A stretch of DNA of 64,000 bases from Entomoplasma freundtii (GCF_002804205.1 NZ_CP024962.1:62001-126000); one strand, 5' to 3'; shown: positions 1-11,782, counted from the stretch's first letter. Numbers and translations: made by a program. The notes: generated by a model from the letters alone, not told the origin.

Positions 1-489
1 TATCGAGAGGGTTTGATGGCCATTCAAAAGGCTAAAGCTGATTTGGAACTCTTACGTTTTACACCAAAATCAGAACTAGCAGAAATTTTACGTATAAAAA
101 AACAAGCAAATTTTCAACAAGGTTATTCGGGGTATGAGATTATTAAGATGCCAACGGTCCAAGTTGAGGAACTTATTCCGTTCGTGCCTTCATTAGGAAA
201 ACTAACTTTTAATCAATTGCAATCTTTGGTAATCGATGCTCGTTTTGCGGGCTATGTTGCTAAAGAAAAAGAATTGGTCCGAAAATTAGTAAAATTGGAA
301 AAGAAACAAATTCCTCAAGATCTGGACTATGATAAAGTGGCCAATTTGGCAACCGAAGCCCGACAAAAATTAAAGCAAATTCAACCTTTAAACATTGGTC
401 AGGCTTCACGAATCACTGGAGTTAACCCTGCAGATATTCAAATGTTACTTTTCTACCTAAAACATAATTATCCTTATGAAAAAGATTAA
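1..489 (+). CDS. mnmG: MnmG (GidA), C-terminal part
   Basis: This is the last 162 codons of the tRNA wobble-uridine modification enzyme MnmG, which with MnmE adds carboxymethylaminomethyl groups to U34. The frame is open from base 1, so the FAD-binding N-terminal part lies outside the window. What is visible is the helical C-terminal domain, with the family-like run [20 protein letters not shown] at the left edge and a final segment containing [20 protein letters not shown], typical of the MnmE/tRNA-contacting tail. It stops at TAA 487-489 and the next gene follows after 32 bp on the same strand. Identification rests on recognition of the conserved tail. Confidence 0.9.
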   Translation, partial: YREGLMAIQKAKADLELLRFTPKSELAEILRIKKQANFQQGYSGYEIIKMPTVQVEELIPFVPSLGKLTFNQLQSLVIDARFAGYVAKEKELVRKLVKLEKKQIPQDLDYDKVANLATEARQKLKQIQPLNIGQASRITGVNPADIQMLLFYLKHNYPYEKD

Positions 490-521
490 CTTACCATATC
501 AAATCTAGGAGTATTTTGCCT

Positions 522-1877
522 ATGAAAATAGTTTTAATTGGTGGTTCGACATCTAGCATGACGGTGGCAGCTCGGTTGCGTCGTTTGCATGCAGATTGAG
601 AAATCATAGTTTATCAAAAAGAAAGTTATGTTTCTTTTGGTGCTTGTGGTCTCCCTTATTATTTAGGGAAACATTTTGATGATTACCAACGGATGTTGGT
701 CCGTAGTATTGAAGATTTTGCCAAAGCCAATATTCAAATTAAACCCTCAACTAAAGTAACAAAAATTGACCCAAATAAAAAGACGATTTATTTTGAAACC
801 AGTGATGGTCAACAAAATACTGATACCTATGACCAATTGTTTATCGGAGTGGGGGCAGAACCAGTTATGCCTAAAATACCTGGTATTGAGGCTCCTAATG
901 TTTTTCCTTTCACTCGTTTAGAAGACGCCTTTGGTCTTAAGAAACTTTTGCCTAAAGTTAAAAAAGTATCGATTATTGGCTCTGGTTTTATTGGTCTTGA
1001 AACAGTGGAAGCCTTAGGAAATTTAGGCTATGAAATTTCGTTAATTGAAGCACAACCAAGATTGATGGCTCGGGTTTTTGACCAAGAAATGACTGAATTA
1101 ATTGACGAAGAATTGAGTCTAAAAAATATCAGAGTTTTTAATAATGATTCACTTGTAGAAATTGTGACTGATGACCAAGGCCAAGCCATTAAGTTGAAAT
1201 TGGCTTCAGGACAAGAAGTGGAAACTGATGCAGTAATCATGGCCATTGGTATTCGCCCAGCGACACATTTTTTAAAAAATACTGATTTAGAAATGATTAA
1301 TAATGGCGCTTTGGTCGTAGATCGCCGCGGGTCCACAAATCTAAAAGATATTTGAAGTTGTGGCGATTGTGCCACTAGTTTGAACCGTGTGACTGGTAAA
1401 AATGACTACCTAGCTTTAGCTACTGTAGCTCGAAAGTTTGCTAAAGTAGTTGCCAACAATATGAGTGGACTTAAAACTCAATATGCTGGTCAATTGCAAA
1501 CAGCTATTATCAAAGTTTTTGATTTAGAGTGTGCCCGAACTGGCTTGAGTGAAGCAGAGGCAAAAGCTTATGGTTATGATTTTAAGTCGCTCATTATCAA
1601 AGATAAAGACCGAACTGATTACGTGAAACACCAAAAACCGTTGACCTTAAAAGTAATAATGGATAAAAAAAGTCAAACCTTAATTGGGGCACAAATTGTT
1701 GGTTACAATAGTGCCATTCTAAGGATTGATGCTTTAATCCCATTAATATGAAGCCGAACCAAAGTGGATAATGAACTAGAACAATTAGATTTACCTTATG
1801 CGCCCCCCTTTTCAAGGCCGGTAGATATTATTAATATTGCCTTATCAAAATTAGCAGCAAGTTTGGAGGAAGGATAA
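522..1877 (+). CDS. nox: CoA-disulfide reductase / NADH oxidase family flavoprotein
   Basis: A 451-residue pyridine-nucleotide-disulfide oxidoreductase. The start ATG at 522 opens directly into the FAD Rossmann motif (residues 5-20, GGSTSSMTVAARLRR). The single redox Cys (residue 42) sits in SFGACGLPYYLG, as in NADH oxidases and CoA-disulfide reductases. A second dinucleotide fold, IIGSGFIGLETVEALG, near residues 150-166 should bind NAD(P)H, and a dimerisation domain follows. Internal TGA codons, for example at 597 and 1353, read as Trp. The expected role is cytosolic NADH re-oxidation with O2, or reduction of CoA disulfide; sequence reading cannot separate the two. It ends 6 bp before the symporter gene, so the two are probably co-transcribed. 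Confidence 0.88.
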
Positions 1878-1883
1878 CCACAA

Positions 1884-3575
1884 ATGAATTTATATGTGGC
1901 CGATAATAGCATTTTAAATACCTTTTTTGCCATTGGATCATGGCAAGCTTTAGTGAGCATTGTTATTTTCATTGGTTTGCAAGTTGGTCTTTGGTATTTC
2001 TTTAAATACATTAAATTACAATTTATTTACCGAATTTTAATCGGAATGGCCATTGGCTTAGTTTTTGGACTTATCATTCAGGGAATTGAAGGCTTTCCTA
2101 AAAACGGCCTAACTGATAAGTTTATTCCTGGTAGCGAACACCCTTCAATTCCAGGTGACCCTACTAGTCCGATAATTAGAGATGAGAATCCTGGTTATCG
2201 TCTCTGGGCTTATCAATTAAATGTTTGAATCTCGTTAATGAAAAACATTTTTATTAACGGAATCCTTTTATTAACGGCTCCGGTAGTCTTCTTAGCAATT
2301 TTCCGTGTTACTTCAAAACCATCAGCAAAGCGAATGGGAAGTATTACTGGGAAAGGTTTAGGACTTTTGTTAGTGAATGTTTTAATTGCTTTTATGATTA
2401 CTTTCTGGCTAGGGTATTTTTTGAAGACTGGCGAAGGCATTCACTTAAATCCTGATACAGATTTCCAAAAAACAGGAGCGGATACAAAACCGTTGCCGGA
2501 AATAATTTGAAATTATGTTCCGGCAAATATGATTACTCCATGATTGACGGTAGCTGTGATTCCTTTAATGGTTATTGGAGCCTTGTTTGGGTCATCAGTT
2601 AAAATACTATCAAAACGAAATGCTAAGGATATGGATCATATTCGTCATGGAGCTGATGTTGCTTGAAAAGTTATCATTTCAATGCTAATGACTTTTATGA
2701 AAATCATGCCTCTAGCTGTTATGTCGATGATTGGCTCATCAATTGTCGCTAAACCAATTGGAGCATTAGGTTCAATTGGAAAGGTGTTGGGTGTTGGGTA
2801 CCTTGCGCTAATCCTTTGTGTCGGTGTAATTACTTTAGAAGTGATGATGTTTGGCATTAAAGTAGTGCCATGGTGAAAAAGTGCTTTTAGAGTTTTAATT
2901 CAAGGTTTTGCTACACAATCATCAAATGCTACTCTACCAACTTCAATTGAAGTCTTAGAAGATGATATGAAGGTTAATGATAGAGTTGTGTCAGTTTTGG
3001 CTCCTTTATCAACATCAATGGGACTAATGGGTTGTGCCGGAGTACAGGCTGGCTTAATTACTAGTTTTCTATGAACTGCTACTATTGGCGATCCAAATGC
3101 TCTTGATGTTCATGATATGGGTCTTGGTGCTTACTTTTTATTATCGCTTGTAATCACTGTTGTGGCTTCACTAGGAATTGCTGGGGTACCTGGAACAGCA
3201 GGAGTAGTAACAGCTGGTGTCTTAGGAGGTCTTGGTTTAGGACGATGATTTGCACCAGTTTATGCTATCGTCGGAGCTCTTGATGGTCTCTTTGATATGG
3301 GAAGAACTGGAGTTAATGTTCTTGGACCACAAGCCGTTGTACCAATTGTAGCTAAATCTGAAGGTTTGATTTTACCAGATAGTCCACTCTTAAATGCAAA
3401 ACAACTTAAGCATCAAGAGGAAATTAAAGTTAAAATTGAGAAAAAAGAACTTGCCAAAGAAGCTCATCAAAAAGAAATAAAAGAAAAATTAGCTACTAAA
3501 AAACTGGAACAAGAAGAAAAGAAAAAAGCAAAAGCCCGTAATCATGACCGGCGCCCACCTGCTTCTAAACAGTAG
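1884..3575 (+). CDS. Dicarboxylate/amino acid:cation symporter (DAACS family)
   Basis: A 563-residue membrane carrier of the glutamate/dicarboxylate/cystine symporter family. Several hydrophobic helices come first, then the family core with ATQSSNATLPTSIE (serine-rich hairpin region, about residues 345-358) and LFDMGRTGVNVLGPQAVVPI near residue 470, which matches the NMDGT-type cation/substrate-binding helix. The last 55 residues are a highly charged Lys/Glu tail (KKELAKEAHQKEIKEKLATK and onward) predicted to be cytosolic. Substrate is uncertain: glutamate, aspartate or cystine are all possible. It lies just downstream of the flavoprotein gene and ends in a strong terminator. UGA is used for several Trp residues in the membrane segments. 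Confidence 0.85.
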
Positions 3576-3580
3576 GTTAA

Positions 3581-3612
3581 AAAGCCTCCAATTAAAATTG
3601 GAGGCTTTTTAT
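3581..3612 (+). terminator. Intrinsic terminator after the DAACS gene
   Basis: A hairpin with arms AAAGCCTCCAAT and ATTGGAGGCTTT closes on a TAAA loop and runs into Ts. It begins 5 bp after the stop codon. Confidence 0.93.
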
Positions 3613-3983
3613 TAAATATAGAATTTAAAAGAAACTTAGCAAAATATGGAAATTCTTAATATAACTAAGGCGACTAACTGACTAAACATAACTTAAGGGC
3701 AGTCATTTTATAACCTTAAATAAACAAAAAATAGCTTTAATTAGTAGGTTTATAAATTTTTTGATTTAGTTATCTTTTTATTTGCGGATTAATAAAGGAT
3801 ATACTAATGTTTTTAAAGGACTAAGCAGTTTATGCTATAAAGAGTCAAAACGATTAGTAGTACTACGATTATTTGTTTTTATTAACTCCGTTATCCTCAA
3901 TCTCAAAATCATTTAGTTATGACTTAATATAGTGTAGCCAATTTATAATAGTGCTATTTTTAATCTATAGTCACTTTAAGTAA
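3613..3983. other. Gene-free AT-rich interval
   Basis: About 370 bp between two converging units. All frames are dense in TAA/TAG stops, and no tRNA, repeat or recognisable protein fragment was found. It may be a decayed remnant, but nothing in it can be identified. Confidence 0.5.
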
Positions 3984-3985
3984 TT

Positions 3986-4020
3986 AAACAAAAAATCAGG
4001 TAAAACCTGATTTTTTGTTT
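3986..4020 (-). terminator. Terminator of the arginine deiminase operon (bidirectional)
   Basis: A perfect 15-bp stem, AAACAAAAAATCAGG / CCTGATTTTTTGTTT, with a 5-nt loop. It lies 13 bp beyond the arcC stop on the minus strand; A and T runs on both sides would let it work in both directions. Confidence 0.92.
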
Positions 4021-4033
4021 AATTTATTTAGTT

Positions 4034-4966
4034 TTAATTAATAATTTTTGTTCCAGAGTCACCATTTAAAATAGCATCAACTTTATCTAATGATCCAATG
4101 TAAGCGATACGCTTATCGTGGCCTTTAACAAAAGTCAAAGCAGCTTCGATTTTTGGCAACATTGAACCAGCAGCAAATTGGTTTTCGCTAATATATTTTT
4201 CAGCTTCACTAACAGTCATTGTTTTCAATGACTTAGCATCTGGCTGATTATAGTTCAACCAAACATAATCAACTGCCGTTAAGACAAGTAAAATATCAGT
4301 TTGAACCAGATCACCTAATTTAGCCGCCGCTAAATCTTTATCAATGACTGCTGGCACTCCATGAAGTACTCCGTCTTTTTTAACAACAGGTACTCCACCT
4401 CCACCAGCGCAAATCGGCACATCATGATTGGCAATTAAGGTTTTAACAATGTCCAATTCGACTAACCCAAGTGGTTTGGGCGAAGCGACCACGCGCCTTC
4501 ACCCTCGACCAGCATCTTCTTTAACTGTTCAGTTATACTTTTTAGCTAAAGTTTGTGCTTCTCCTTCGCTTAAAAAGCTACCAATTGGTTTCGTTGGATT
4601 TTTAAAAGCAGGATCACTTTCTGAGACCAATGTTTGAGTTACGATAGTGGCAACATTTTTCTTTAAATTACGGGTAGTCAATTCATTATCAAGAGCTTGT
4701 TGAAGGTGGTAACCAATGTAACCCTCGCTCAAAGCCCCACATTCTGGAAAGTCCATTAACGGAATTTTAGCATCATTTTGGTGAGCTAAATCAAAAGCCG
4801 AATTAATCATCCCGACTTGTGGTCCGTTACCATGAACAATTATGATATCGTTCTTTTTTTCAATTAGTTCCCCCAGATACTTGGCGGTATTTTTAACAAT
4901 ACGGCGTTGATCATCTGGGTTGTTACCTAAAGCGTTTCCACCAATGGCAACTACAATTTTTCCCAT
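4034..4966 (-). CDS. arcC: Carbamate kinase
   Basis: A 310-residue carbamate kinase, which makes ATP from ADP and carbamoyl phosphate in the last step of arginine fermentation. Visible family motifs are VAIGGNALG at the N terminus, VHGNGPQVG near residue 45, a GRGWRRVVASP segment near residue 150, and ICAGGGGVPVV near residue 180. The length is normal. One UGA (Trp) lies in the middle at 4527-4529. It is the last gene of the minus-strand unit arcA-argF-arcD-arcC. Its substrate, carbamoyl phosphate, is also the substrate of PyrB at 58.6 kb. Confidence 0.96.
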
Positions 4967-5018
4967 ATGGCTCCTTTTATATAATGATTATTATTGCTTT
5001 TATTTTTATTTCGATTAA

Positions 5019-6698
5019 CTAAGCAATTGGTGAACCAATGGCTCCTCCGATGGCTAATAAACCGATTGAGGCAGCAAAGATAATTCCAACTAGTGGCATG
5101 ATTCCCTTGATAAAGCGACCGTAGTCAACTCTCGCAATGGCAATCGCTCCCATAACAACTCCTGATGTTGGCGTAATAAAGTTAATTAAACCAGAAGCAA
5201 ATGAAAAGGCTGTTACCGATCCTGATGCTGCGACTGGGTCTCAAGTTCCACTGCTAGTTTGTACTACTCCTGAAAGAAGTGGGAAAACAGCAGCTGCAAA
5301 ACCAGAAGTTGATGGAATTAAGAATGATAAAGGTAGGAATATTAAGTAAAGAACAATTACTTTACCAATTCCTGAACTAATGTTACCGATACTATTTGAT
5401 AGACCACGAACAAATAAATCTTGCATGTAAGATTCACGAAGAATGTAACCAACCCCAGCGGCTGTAGCAATAACAAGGCAGACACTTAGAATATCGCTAG
5501 CTCCAGCCATGAATTCTTTTAGGAAGGTTTGTTCACCGTCAAGTCCATCTGCATGTGGAGCCCCAATTAGATTAATCATTCCAACGACAATGGCTCCAAT
5601 TAGGAAGAAACCAGCAACAATTTCTAGGCTTCCATTACCAAAACCAGGCACAGTGGCAGCAAGATAAGGAATGTGATTACGAATCCAATTAGCGGCATCA
5701 GCCATTGCAGTATTACGCAAGATTTGGTCTCATCCCACTAAATAGATAATCATGATGACAAAGACTATCGCAAAAATGGCAATGGTTCAACGACGACGTC
5801 AATCCATTTTGATTTTTTGTGTACTATTTTTTAAGAAATAAGTATAATCTTCATCTTTTGTTGAAAAGGTAATTGATTTTTGGGGTGAACGTTTAATTTG
5901 TCAAGCATAAAGCATTACATAAGTAATGGCAATTGCCGTAATAATAACTCATGAAACTAAACGTCAAACCAAACCATCACCAGCAGTTAGAGCGGCTCCG
6001 GTAGAATCTTTACCTAACCCATCAAGGGCAACTGTAATAACGAAGGGGTTAACTGTTGAGGCTAATACCCCAGCTCCTGCCCCAACTAGGACAATTAGAA
6101 GGCCAGTAAAGGTATCGAACCCAGCAGCAATCATTAAAGGAATCATAATCATGTAGAAGCCTAATGATTCTTCAGCCATTCCTTCTGTAGTTCCTGCTAA
6201 TGAAAAGAAAGTCATTAGGGGAATGATTGCCCAAATTTCTTTACCTTTCATTTTAACCAAAATGGCTTGTGACATTCCTTCTAAAGCTTTAGAAGAAATA
6301 ACCATGTAAATGAAAGCACCCAGAATTAAAATGAAAATAATAACTCCAGATTTTTCAATGAATCCTTTCATCGGTGCGATAAAGAGATCCACAATCCCCA
6401 TGGCTTGGATTCGTTTAGCTGTATCTTGCCATTGGATAACTTCCCCAGTATTTTCGTCTCATTTCACGGCTTCTTTAACTGTTGTTTCTACTTTAGCTCA
6501 GTAAAGAATTCACGAAATAATTACTAAGACCAAAATAATCAACATCAGGATTGAAAAGGCCGAAAGCATTTTGAATCTTTTTTTGGGTTTGCCTTTTGTT
6601 TTCATCGACGGCATTCGTTTTTTGTGACGCGGTGGTTTGGAAGGTGGGCCACCATTAATGTCGATGATGACTTCTTCTTGTTGGCGAACTTGTGCCAT
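5019..6698 (-). CDS. arcD: YfcC-family carrier in the arc operon (likely arginine/ornithine exchanger)
   Basis: A 559-residue polytopic membrane protein of the YfcC / C4-dicarboxylate anaerobic carrier-like family. The N-terminal 45 residues are cytosolic, proline- and lysine-rich (GGPPSKPPRHKKRMP), and are followed by about a dozen hydrophobic helices. Two conserved-looking stretches carry SLAGTTEGMAEESLGFY and STSGFAAAVFPLLSGV. It sits between argF and arcC, where other bacteria carry the ArcD arginine/ornithine antiporter. That position is the reason for assigning arginine/ornithine exchange; the fold alone does not fix the substrate. A paralogue lies at 31727-33541. Confidence 0.82.
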
Positions 6699-6711
6699 AC
6701 TCTCCCCTTTC

Positions 6712-7713
6712 TTAATTAGTATCCCCTATAGTGGCTACCATCACTGCTTTAATTGTATGAAGACGATTTTCTGCTTCTTCAAAGACAACAGAGTGTTTTG
6801 AATTAAATACATCATCAGTTACTTCCATAGCTGTCAAACCAAATTTTTTATGAATTTCTTGACCAACATCGGTTTTTAAATCATGGAAAGCTGGTAAGCA
6901 GTGCATGAAAATAACGTCGGGTTTGGCAACTTTAATAGCATTCATATTTACTTGGAAAGGCTTCAGGTCTTTAATTCTTGAAGCTCAAACTGCATCTGGT
7001 TCACCCATTGATACTCAAACGTCAGTGTAAATAACGTTAGCATCTTTACAAGCTTTAAGCATATCGTCGCTGAATTCAATTTGGGCACCAGTTTCCTTAG
7101 CGATGGCTTGACATTCTTTTACTAGACTTGGGTTTGGTCACAAATCTTTAGGAGCGGCAGCCACAAAATGCATACCCATTTTGGCACAACCGACCATTAA
7201 TGAATTTCCCATATTATTACGAGCATCACCGGCAAAAACAAATTTTAAACCCTTTAAACTTCCAAAATGTTCTTGGATGGTTAAGAAGTCAGCCAAAATT
7301 TGTGTTGGGTGAAACTCATCAGTTAACCCGTTATAAACAGGTACGCCTGAATATTTAGCTAAATCTTCAGCATCCGCTTGTTTATAACCACGGAATTCAA
7401 TGGCATCATAGAAGCGTCCAAGTACTTTCGCTGTATCTTCGACCGATTCCTTTTTTCCAAATTGCGATCCTGAGGGACCAAGGTAGGTCACGTGGGCACC
7501 TTGATCATAAGCGGCTACTTCAAAGGCACAACGAGTTCTTGTTGAGTCTTTTTGAAATAACAAGGCAATATTTTTGCCTTTCATAGTTGGCATTTCATTA
7601 CCAGTATATTTAGCACGTTTTAAGTCACGTGATAAATCTAATAAATAGTTGATTTCACGAGGAGTGAAATCTAGAAGCTTTAAAAAACTTCTTGCCTTTA
7701 AATTTAAAGCCAT
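6712..7713 (-). CDS. argF: Ornithine carbamoyltransferase (catabolic)
   Basis: A 333-residue ornithine carbamoyltransferase that in the deiminase pathway phosphorolyses citrulline to ornithine and carbamoyl phosphate. The carbamoyl-phosphate motif [12 protein letters not shown] is near residue 58, [10 protein letters not shown] near residue 134 and HCLPAFHD near residue 262. These distinguish it from aspartate carbamoyltransferase (FEPSTRTHYSF, HPTQSLLD), which is encoded separately at 58.6 kb. It follows arcA by 20 bp on the minus strand and precedes the carrier by 13 bp. The name arcB is equally valid. Confidence 0.96.
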
Positions 7714-7733
7714 TTATTTAGTATCCTATCCTT

Positions 7734-8945
7734 CTATTTTTTAGTTAAGTTTTCTCTTCAAAGTGGCATAGTCATACAACGAGGTCCACCACGACCACGT
7801 GATAATTCTGATGAAGGAATTGTTAAAACTTCTACGCCAGCTTTTCTTAAAAGTTCGTTTGTCACAGTGTTTCGTCCGTAAGCAATAACTTTTCCTGGAG
7901 CCAAAGTAATAACGTTAGTTCCATCATTTCATTGTTCACGAGCAGAAGCGACAGAATCAGTTCCACCACAACGAATAAATTGGACTTTGTGACCAAGAGT
8001 TTCTTCTAAGAATTTATCTAGAGCCATATTAATTTGTTTTTTAGCCAATTTACCATTGTTATCTTGACTTAATTCATAGATTTTGAATTCATCCAAAATA
8101 TCGAAAATTAATGGATAAACGACAAATTTATCGTAATCAATATTTGTAAAGACAGTATCTAAGTGCATAAAAGCACGCGATTTAGGTAGGTCTAAAACAA
8201 TAATTTTTTTGTAACTTCCTTCTTTAAAAACTTCAGGGGCTAACTTTTCAATTGCGGCCATGTTAGTTCTTTGTGATACTCCAATAATTAAAGTGTCTGA
8301 ATTTAAAACTAAAACGTCTCCACCTTCAATGTGCCCTTGGGTCCAAGTACGTTGGTAAAATTCCGGAACGTCCTTAAATCTTGAGTGGTGTTTGAAAACA
8401 AAGTCTGGGAATAAAGTTTCACGGTTTCTAGTTACCGATCACATATGATTGATTGCAACTCCGTTTCCAATTGATTCGAATGGATCACGTTGGAAAAGGA
8501 CGTTTGGAAGTGGATCAGCAACAAAAGGGTAATCTTTATAAGCTTGTTCCAACCCGATTTCGCTCTTTTGAGTTCCAGCAATCATTTTTTTAACCAAATC
8601 CAAATTATCCATTTTCATTAGGAAAGCTTTGAATTTTGCTTCTCATCCTGCTTCAACATTTGCTTCTTTAATAAATTCATCAACAAAGGCTTCCCTTAAT
8701 GAGGGATTTTGTTCCAATGCTTGAGCTGTTAGTTCTTCAATATAGAGAACTTCTACTCCGTTTTTTTGCATTAAACTAGTGAAATAATCATGTTCGTCTT
8801 GAGCCACCTTTAGGTATGGTGTATCATCAAATAATAAACGTTGTAAGGTCTCAGGAGTTAAATTTTTTAATTCGTCTCCTGGCCTATGAACCAAAACTGT
8901 CTTTAAAGGACCAATTTCAGAAAAAACGTTAATTTTCTTATCCAT
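7734..8945 (-). CDS. arcA: Arginine deiminase
   Basis: A 403-residue arginine deiminase converting arginine to citrulline and ammonia. The N terminus has [21 protein letters not shown] lies in the middle, [13 protein letters not shown] carries the catalytic His and acidic residues, and the C-terminal [13 protein letters not shown] carries the nucleophilic Cys. All key residues are present and the length is normal, so the enzyme should be active. It is the first gene of the operon. A 21-bp inverted repeat lies about 35 bp upstream of its start. Confidence 0.97.
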
Positions 8946-8979
8946 AATTCTATCAAAACCTTTCTAGAGACCTATGCCT

Positions 8980-9000
8980 CTTATTAGTTATTCTAATAAG
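8980..9000 (-). promoter_or_regulatory. Perfect inverted repeat upstream of arcA (candidate operator)
   Basis: CTTATTAG and CTAATAAG, perfect 8-bp arms, flank a 5-nt spacer 34 bp in front of the arcA start codon on the minus strand. It could be an operator or a 5'-UTR hairpin. It does not match the usual ArgR box (TNTGAATWWWWATTCANW). Confidence 0.5.
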
Positions 9001-9116
9001 ATTAGAATTTTTTTTTAATTTAAAAGGGGAAAGTGTTAAAAAATTCAACTTTATTTTTTAAATGTGGCTTTCTCAAAAAAATCACCACTGATAAGGTCTT
9101 TTTCAAAAAAAGTTTT

Positions 9117-9125
9117 TGCTATAAT
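9117..9125 (+). promoter_or_regulatory. purA promoter, extended -10
   Basis: TGCTATAAT is a consensus extended -10 element. It lies 89 bp upstream of the purA start and leaves room for an approximately 80-nt leader holding the hairpin at 9164-9187. The -35 region is poor. Confidence 0.6.
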
Positions 9126-9163
9126 CAAGAGGAGATTCATTTTTTAGTTAATAACAACAGGCT

Positions 9164-9192
9164 AACTACAACTCCAGGTTGGTAGTTTTTTT
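9164..9192 (+). terminator. Attenuator-like hairpin in the purA leader
   Basis: AACTAC+AAC pairs with GTT+GTAGTT (9 bp with one bulged G) around a 5-nt loop and is followed by seven Ts. It lies between a good promoter and the purA ribosome-binding site (GAAAGGAG), so it would stop transcription before purA unless it is controlled. No leader ORF with an ATG or GTG start is present in front of it. Confidence 0.65.
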
Positions 9193-9213
9193 AGTTGTCT
9201 TGAAAGGAGTAAC

Positions 9214-10491
9214 ATGAATAAAAAATATAAATCCTTAGTGGTAGTCGGATCCCAATGAGGTGATGAAGGTAAGGGCAAAATTACTGACTATTTTGCTCAA
9301 GATGCTGATATGGTTGTTCGCTATGCTGGCGGAGATAACGCTGGTCATATGATTGAATTTAATGGTAAACGCCATAAAGTGACTTTAGTCCCTTCGGGAA
9401 TTTTTAGTCCCCACGTTAAAAATGTGATCGGGAATGGTACCGTCATTAATTTACATAATTTAGTAGTTGAATTAAAAAAATTACAAAGTGAGGGTATCGA
9501 TACAAAAAACTTGTTCCTTTCAGATCGTGCCCACTTAATTTTTGATTATCATTTAAAAACAGATGCTGAACAAGAGGAAGCTCGTAAGGAAAACCGTTTA
9601 GGAACCACTAAAAAAGGGATTGGACCTGCATATGCAGATAAAATCGCCCGTTTTGGTTTTCGCCTCGCTGACTTTAGACAACCAAACTTCAAAGAAACAT
9701 TTGAGCAAATGTGGCTTGATCGTACTGGTGGCACTAAAACAGAATTTGAGGCTTATTACAAGGATTTAATGGCTGATTTCCAAGTGGTTGCCTCACAGAT
9801 TATTGATTCTGGAGAAATGATTGAAGAAGCTCTAATGGATGACAAATTTGTGCTTTTTGAAGGAGCCCAAGGGGTACTTTTAGATATCGATCACGGAACT
9901 TATCCATTTGTCACTTCTTCAAACACTACTGCTAATAATGCGTCAACAGGTTCTGGTATCCACCGAAAACAAGTTGAAAAAGTCGTTGGTGTTGTTAAGG
10001 CTTACAACACTAGAGTAGGAACTGGTGGAATGCCAACGGAAATCTTCGACGAAACTGCTGACCGAATTCGTGAACGTGGTCATGAATATGGTTCAAATAC
10101 AAAACGTCCTCGTCGCATTGGTTGACTAGATTTAGTAGCCTTGAAATATGCACTTCGTACTGGTGGCATTGATGAAATGTTCCTTACATTGTTTGACGTT
10201 TTGGATAAAGAAAAAACAATTAAACTAGCCGTTGGTTATGAACTTGATGGAAAAACTATTAAATCGTTACCAGCCAACGATGCTGAATTGCGTCGTGTGA
10301 AACCGGTCTATATTGAAATGCCGGGTTGGGAAACTGACATCACTAACGTCAAAAGTTTTGCTGAGTTACCGCAAAACGCTCAAAATTATATGAAAAAAAT
10401 TGAAGAGATTACTGGGACAAAATTCCTTGGTTTCTCAGTCGGACCAGACCGTAAACAAACAATTATGCTAAAAGGAGCTTTTGATGATTAA
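9214..10491 (+). CDS. purA: Adenylosuccinate synthetase
   Basis: A 425-residue adenylosuccinate synthetase, the GTP-dependent first step from IMP to AMP. The N-terminal GTP loop reads GSQWGDEGKGK with Trp encoded by TGA, and [20 protein letters not shown] follows. [14 protein letters not shown] and the C-terminal [10 protein letters not shown] base-binding region are also recognisable. The start ATG follows GAAAGGAG. The last codons overlap the purB start by 8 bp, which points to translational coupling. The unit is preceded by the hairpin at 9164-9187. Confidence 0.97.
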
Positions 10492-11782
10492 GCGTTATGA
10501 AGCGCAAGCAATTAGCAAAATTTGATCTGATAAAAACAAATACCAAACTTGATTAGAAGTCGAAAAACTGGTCGTTGAAGGATGAGTTAGTTTGGGAGTT
10601 GTTCCTAAAAAAGACACTAAGGCCTATGCCAATTTAAAAGTTGATTTAGACCGTATGGCGGAACTAGAAAAGACTCTCAAACATGATGTGGTTGCTTTTA
10701 CAAGAATGCTTGGTGAGCAAATTGGCCTTGAGAGTCGTTGACTTCATCTTGGGATTACTTCTACTGATGTTGTTGATACTGCACAAAATTATTTAATTAA
10801 ACAATCTAACTTGGTTCTTGAGCAAGTTTTGCAAACCTTACAAACAACTTTAAAGAACTTAGCCTTTAAATATGAAAACCAATTAATTATGGGTCGAACT
10901 CATGGTATTTATGGGGAACCAACCTCCTTGGGTTTAAAATTTGCTCTTTGGCATGAAGAAATTAAACGTCAGCAACAACGTTTAACCTTAGCTAGACAAC
11001 AAATTGAGGTCGCAAAAATTTCTGGTTCGATGGGTAATTATGCCAACTTGGAATTAGAAATCGAAGATTATGTTGCTAATGCTTTAGGGTTGGGTCTTGA
11101 TTCACTTTCAACTCAAGTCACCCAACGTGATCGTCACGCTTTTTTAATCAGCGTTTTAGCAAACCTTGCCTCTACTTATGAAAAAATGAGTACGGAAATC
11201 CGCCTATTTCAACGTAGTGAAGTCAATGAAATTAGTGAAGGTTTTGCACCCAACCAAAAGGGAAGCTCGTCAATGCCTCATAAAAAAAACCCAATTTCAT
11301 CAGAAAACATTGCCGGTTTAAGCCGTTATGTTCGTTCGTTTGTGACGATGGGCTATGAAAATAATAATCTTTGGCATGAAAGAGATATCTCTCACTCTTC
11401 CAATGAACGTTTAGTTATACCAGATATTTATGCCGTAATTGTTTATTTAACTAACCGTTTAAACGATACATTGAATAATCTCTATATCAACAAAGAACAA
11501 ATCAACAAGCATTTAAGTGAAGCTCACCGGATTTACTTTTCACAACGAGTACTTACTTATATTTTGATTAACAACCCCGATGTCACTCGTGAGTCTGTTT
11601 ATGACTTCATTCAAAAATGCACGCATGAATGTTTGGCTTCTAACCAAGATTTCAAACTTGTTTTAGAACAACAAGGAATTGAAAAATACTTATCGCAAAA
11701 AGAACTTGATTCACTTTTTGATGACAAATTCTTTTTACGACAAGTACCGAAAATATATAAGCGTCTCTTTGCTAACAAATAG
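10484..11782 (+). CDS. purB: Adenylosuccinate lyase
   Basis: A 432-residue adenylosuccinate lyase, which completes AMP synthesis by releasing fumarate from adenylosuccinate. The fumarase/aspartase-superfamily signature [12 protein letters not shown], with the catalytic serine loop, is near residue 263. [15 protein letters not shown] near residue 136 carries a conserved His, and [14 protein letters not shown] lies near residue 86. It starts inside the 3' end of purA. Several TGA codons (Trp) near the N terminus break the apparent frame but agree with the family. No other purine pathway gene is in the window, so this pair probably serves conversion of salvaged IMP. Confidence 0.96.

Noticed and set aside
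1028-1375. Long minus-strand ORF opposite the flavoprotein gene
   Set aside because: It is a mirror of the real gene, with no ribosome-binding site and serine-rich low-information content.
522-1877. Apparent frameshifts or split genes throughout (many genes look broken into two or three ORFs)
   Set aside because: All breaks are in-frame TGA codons at positions where the families have Trp. With genetic code 4 the frames are continuous.
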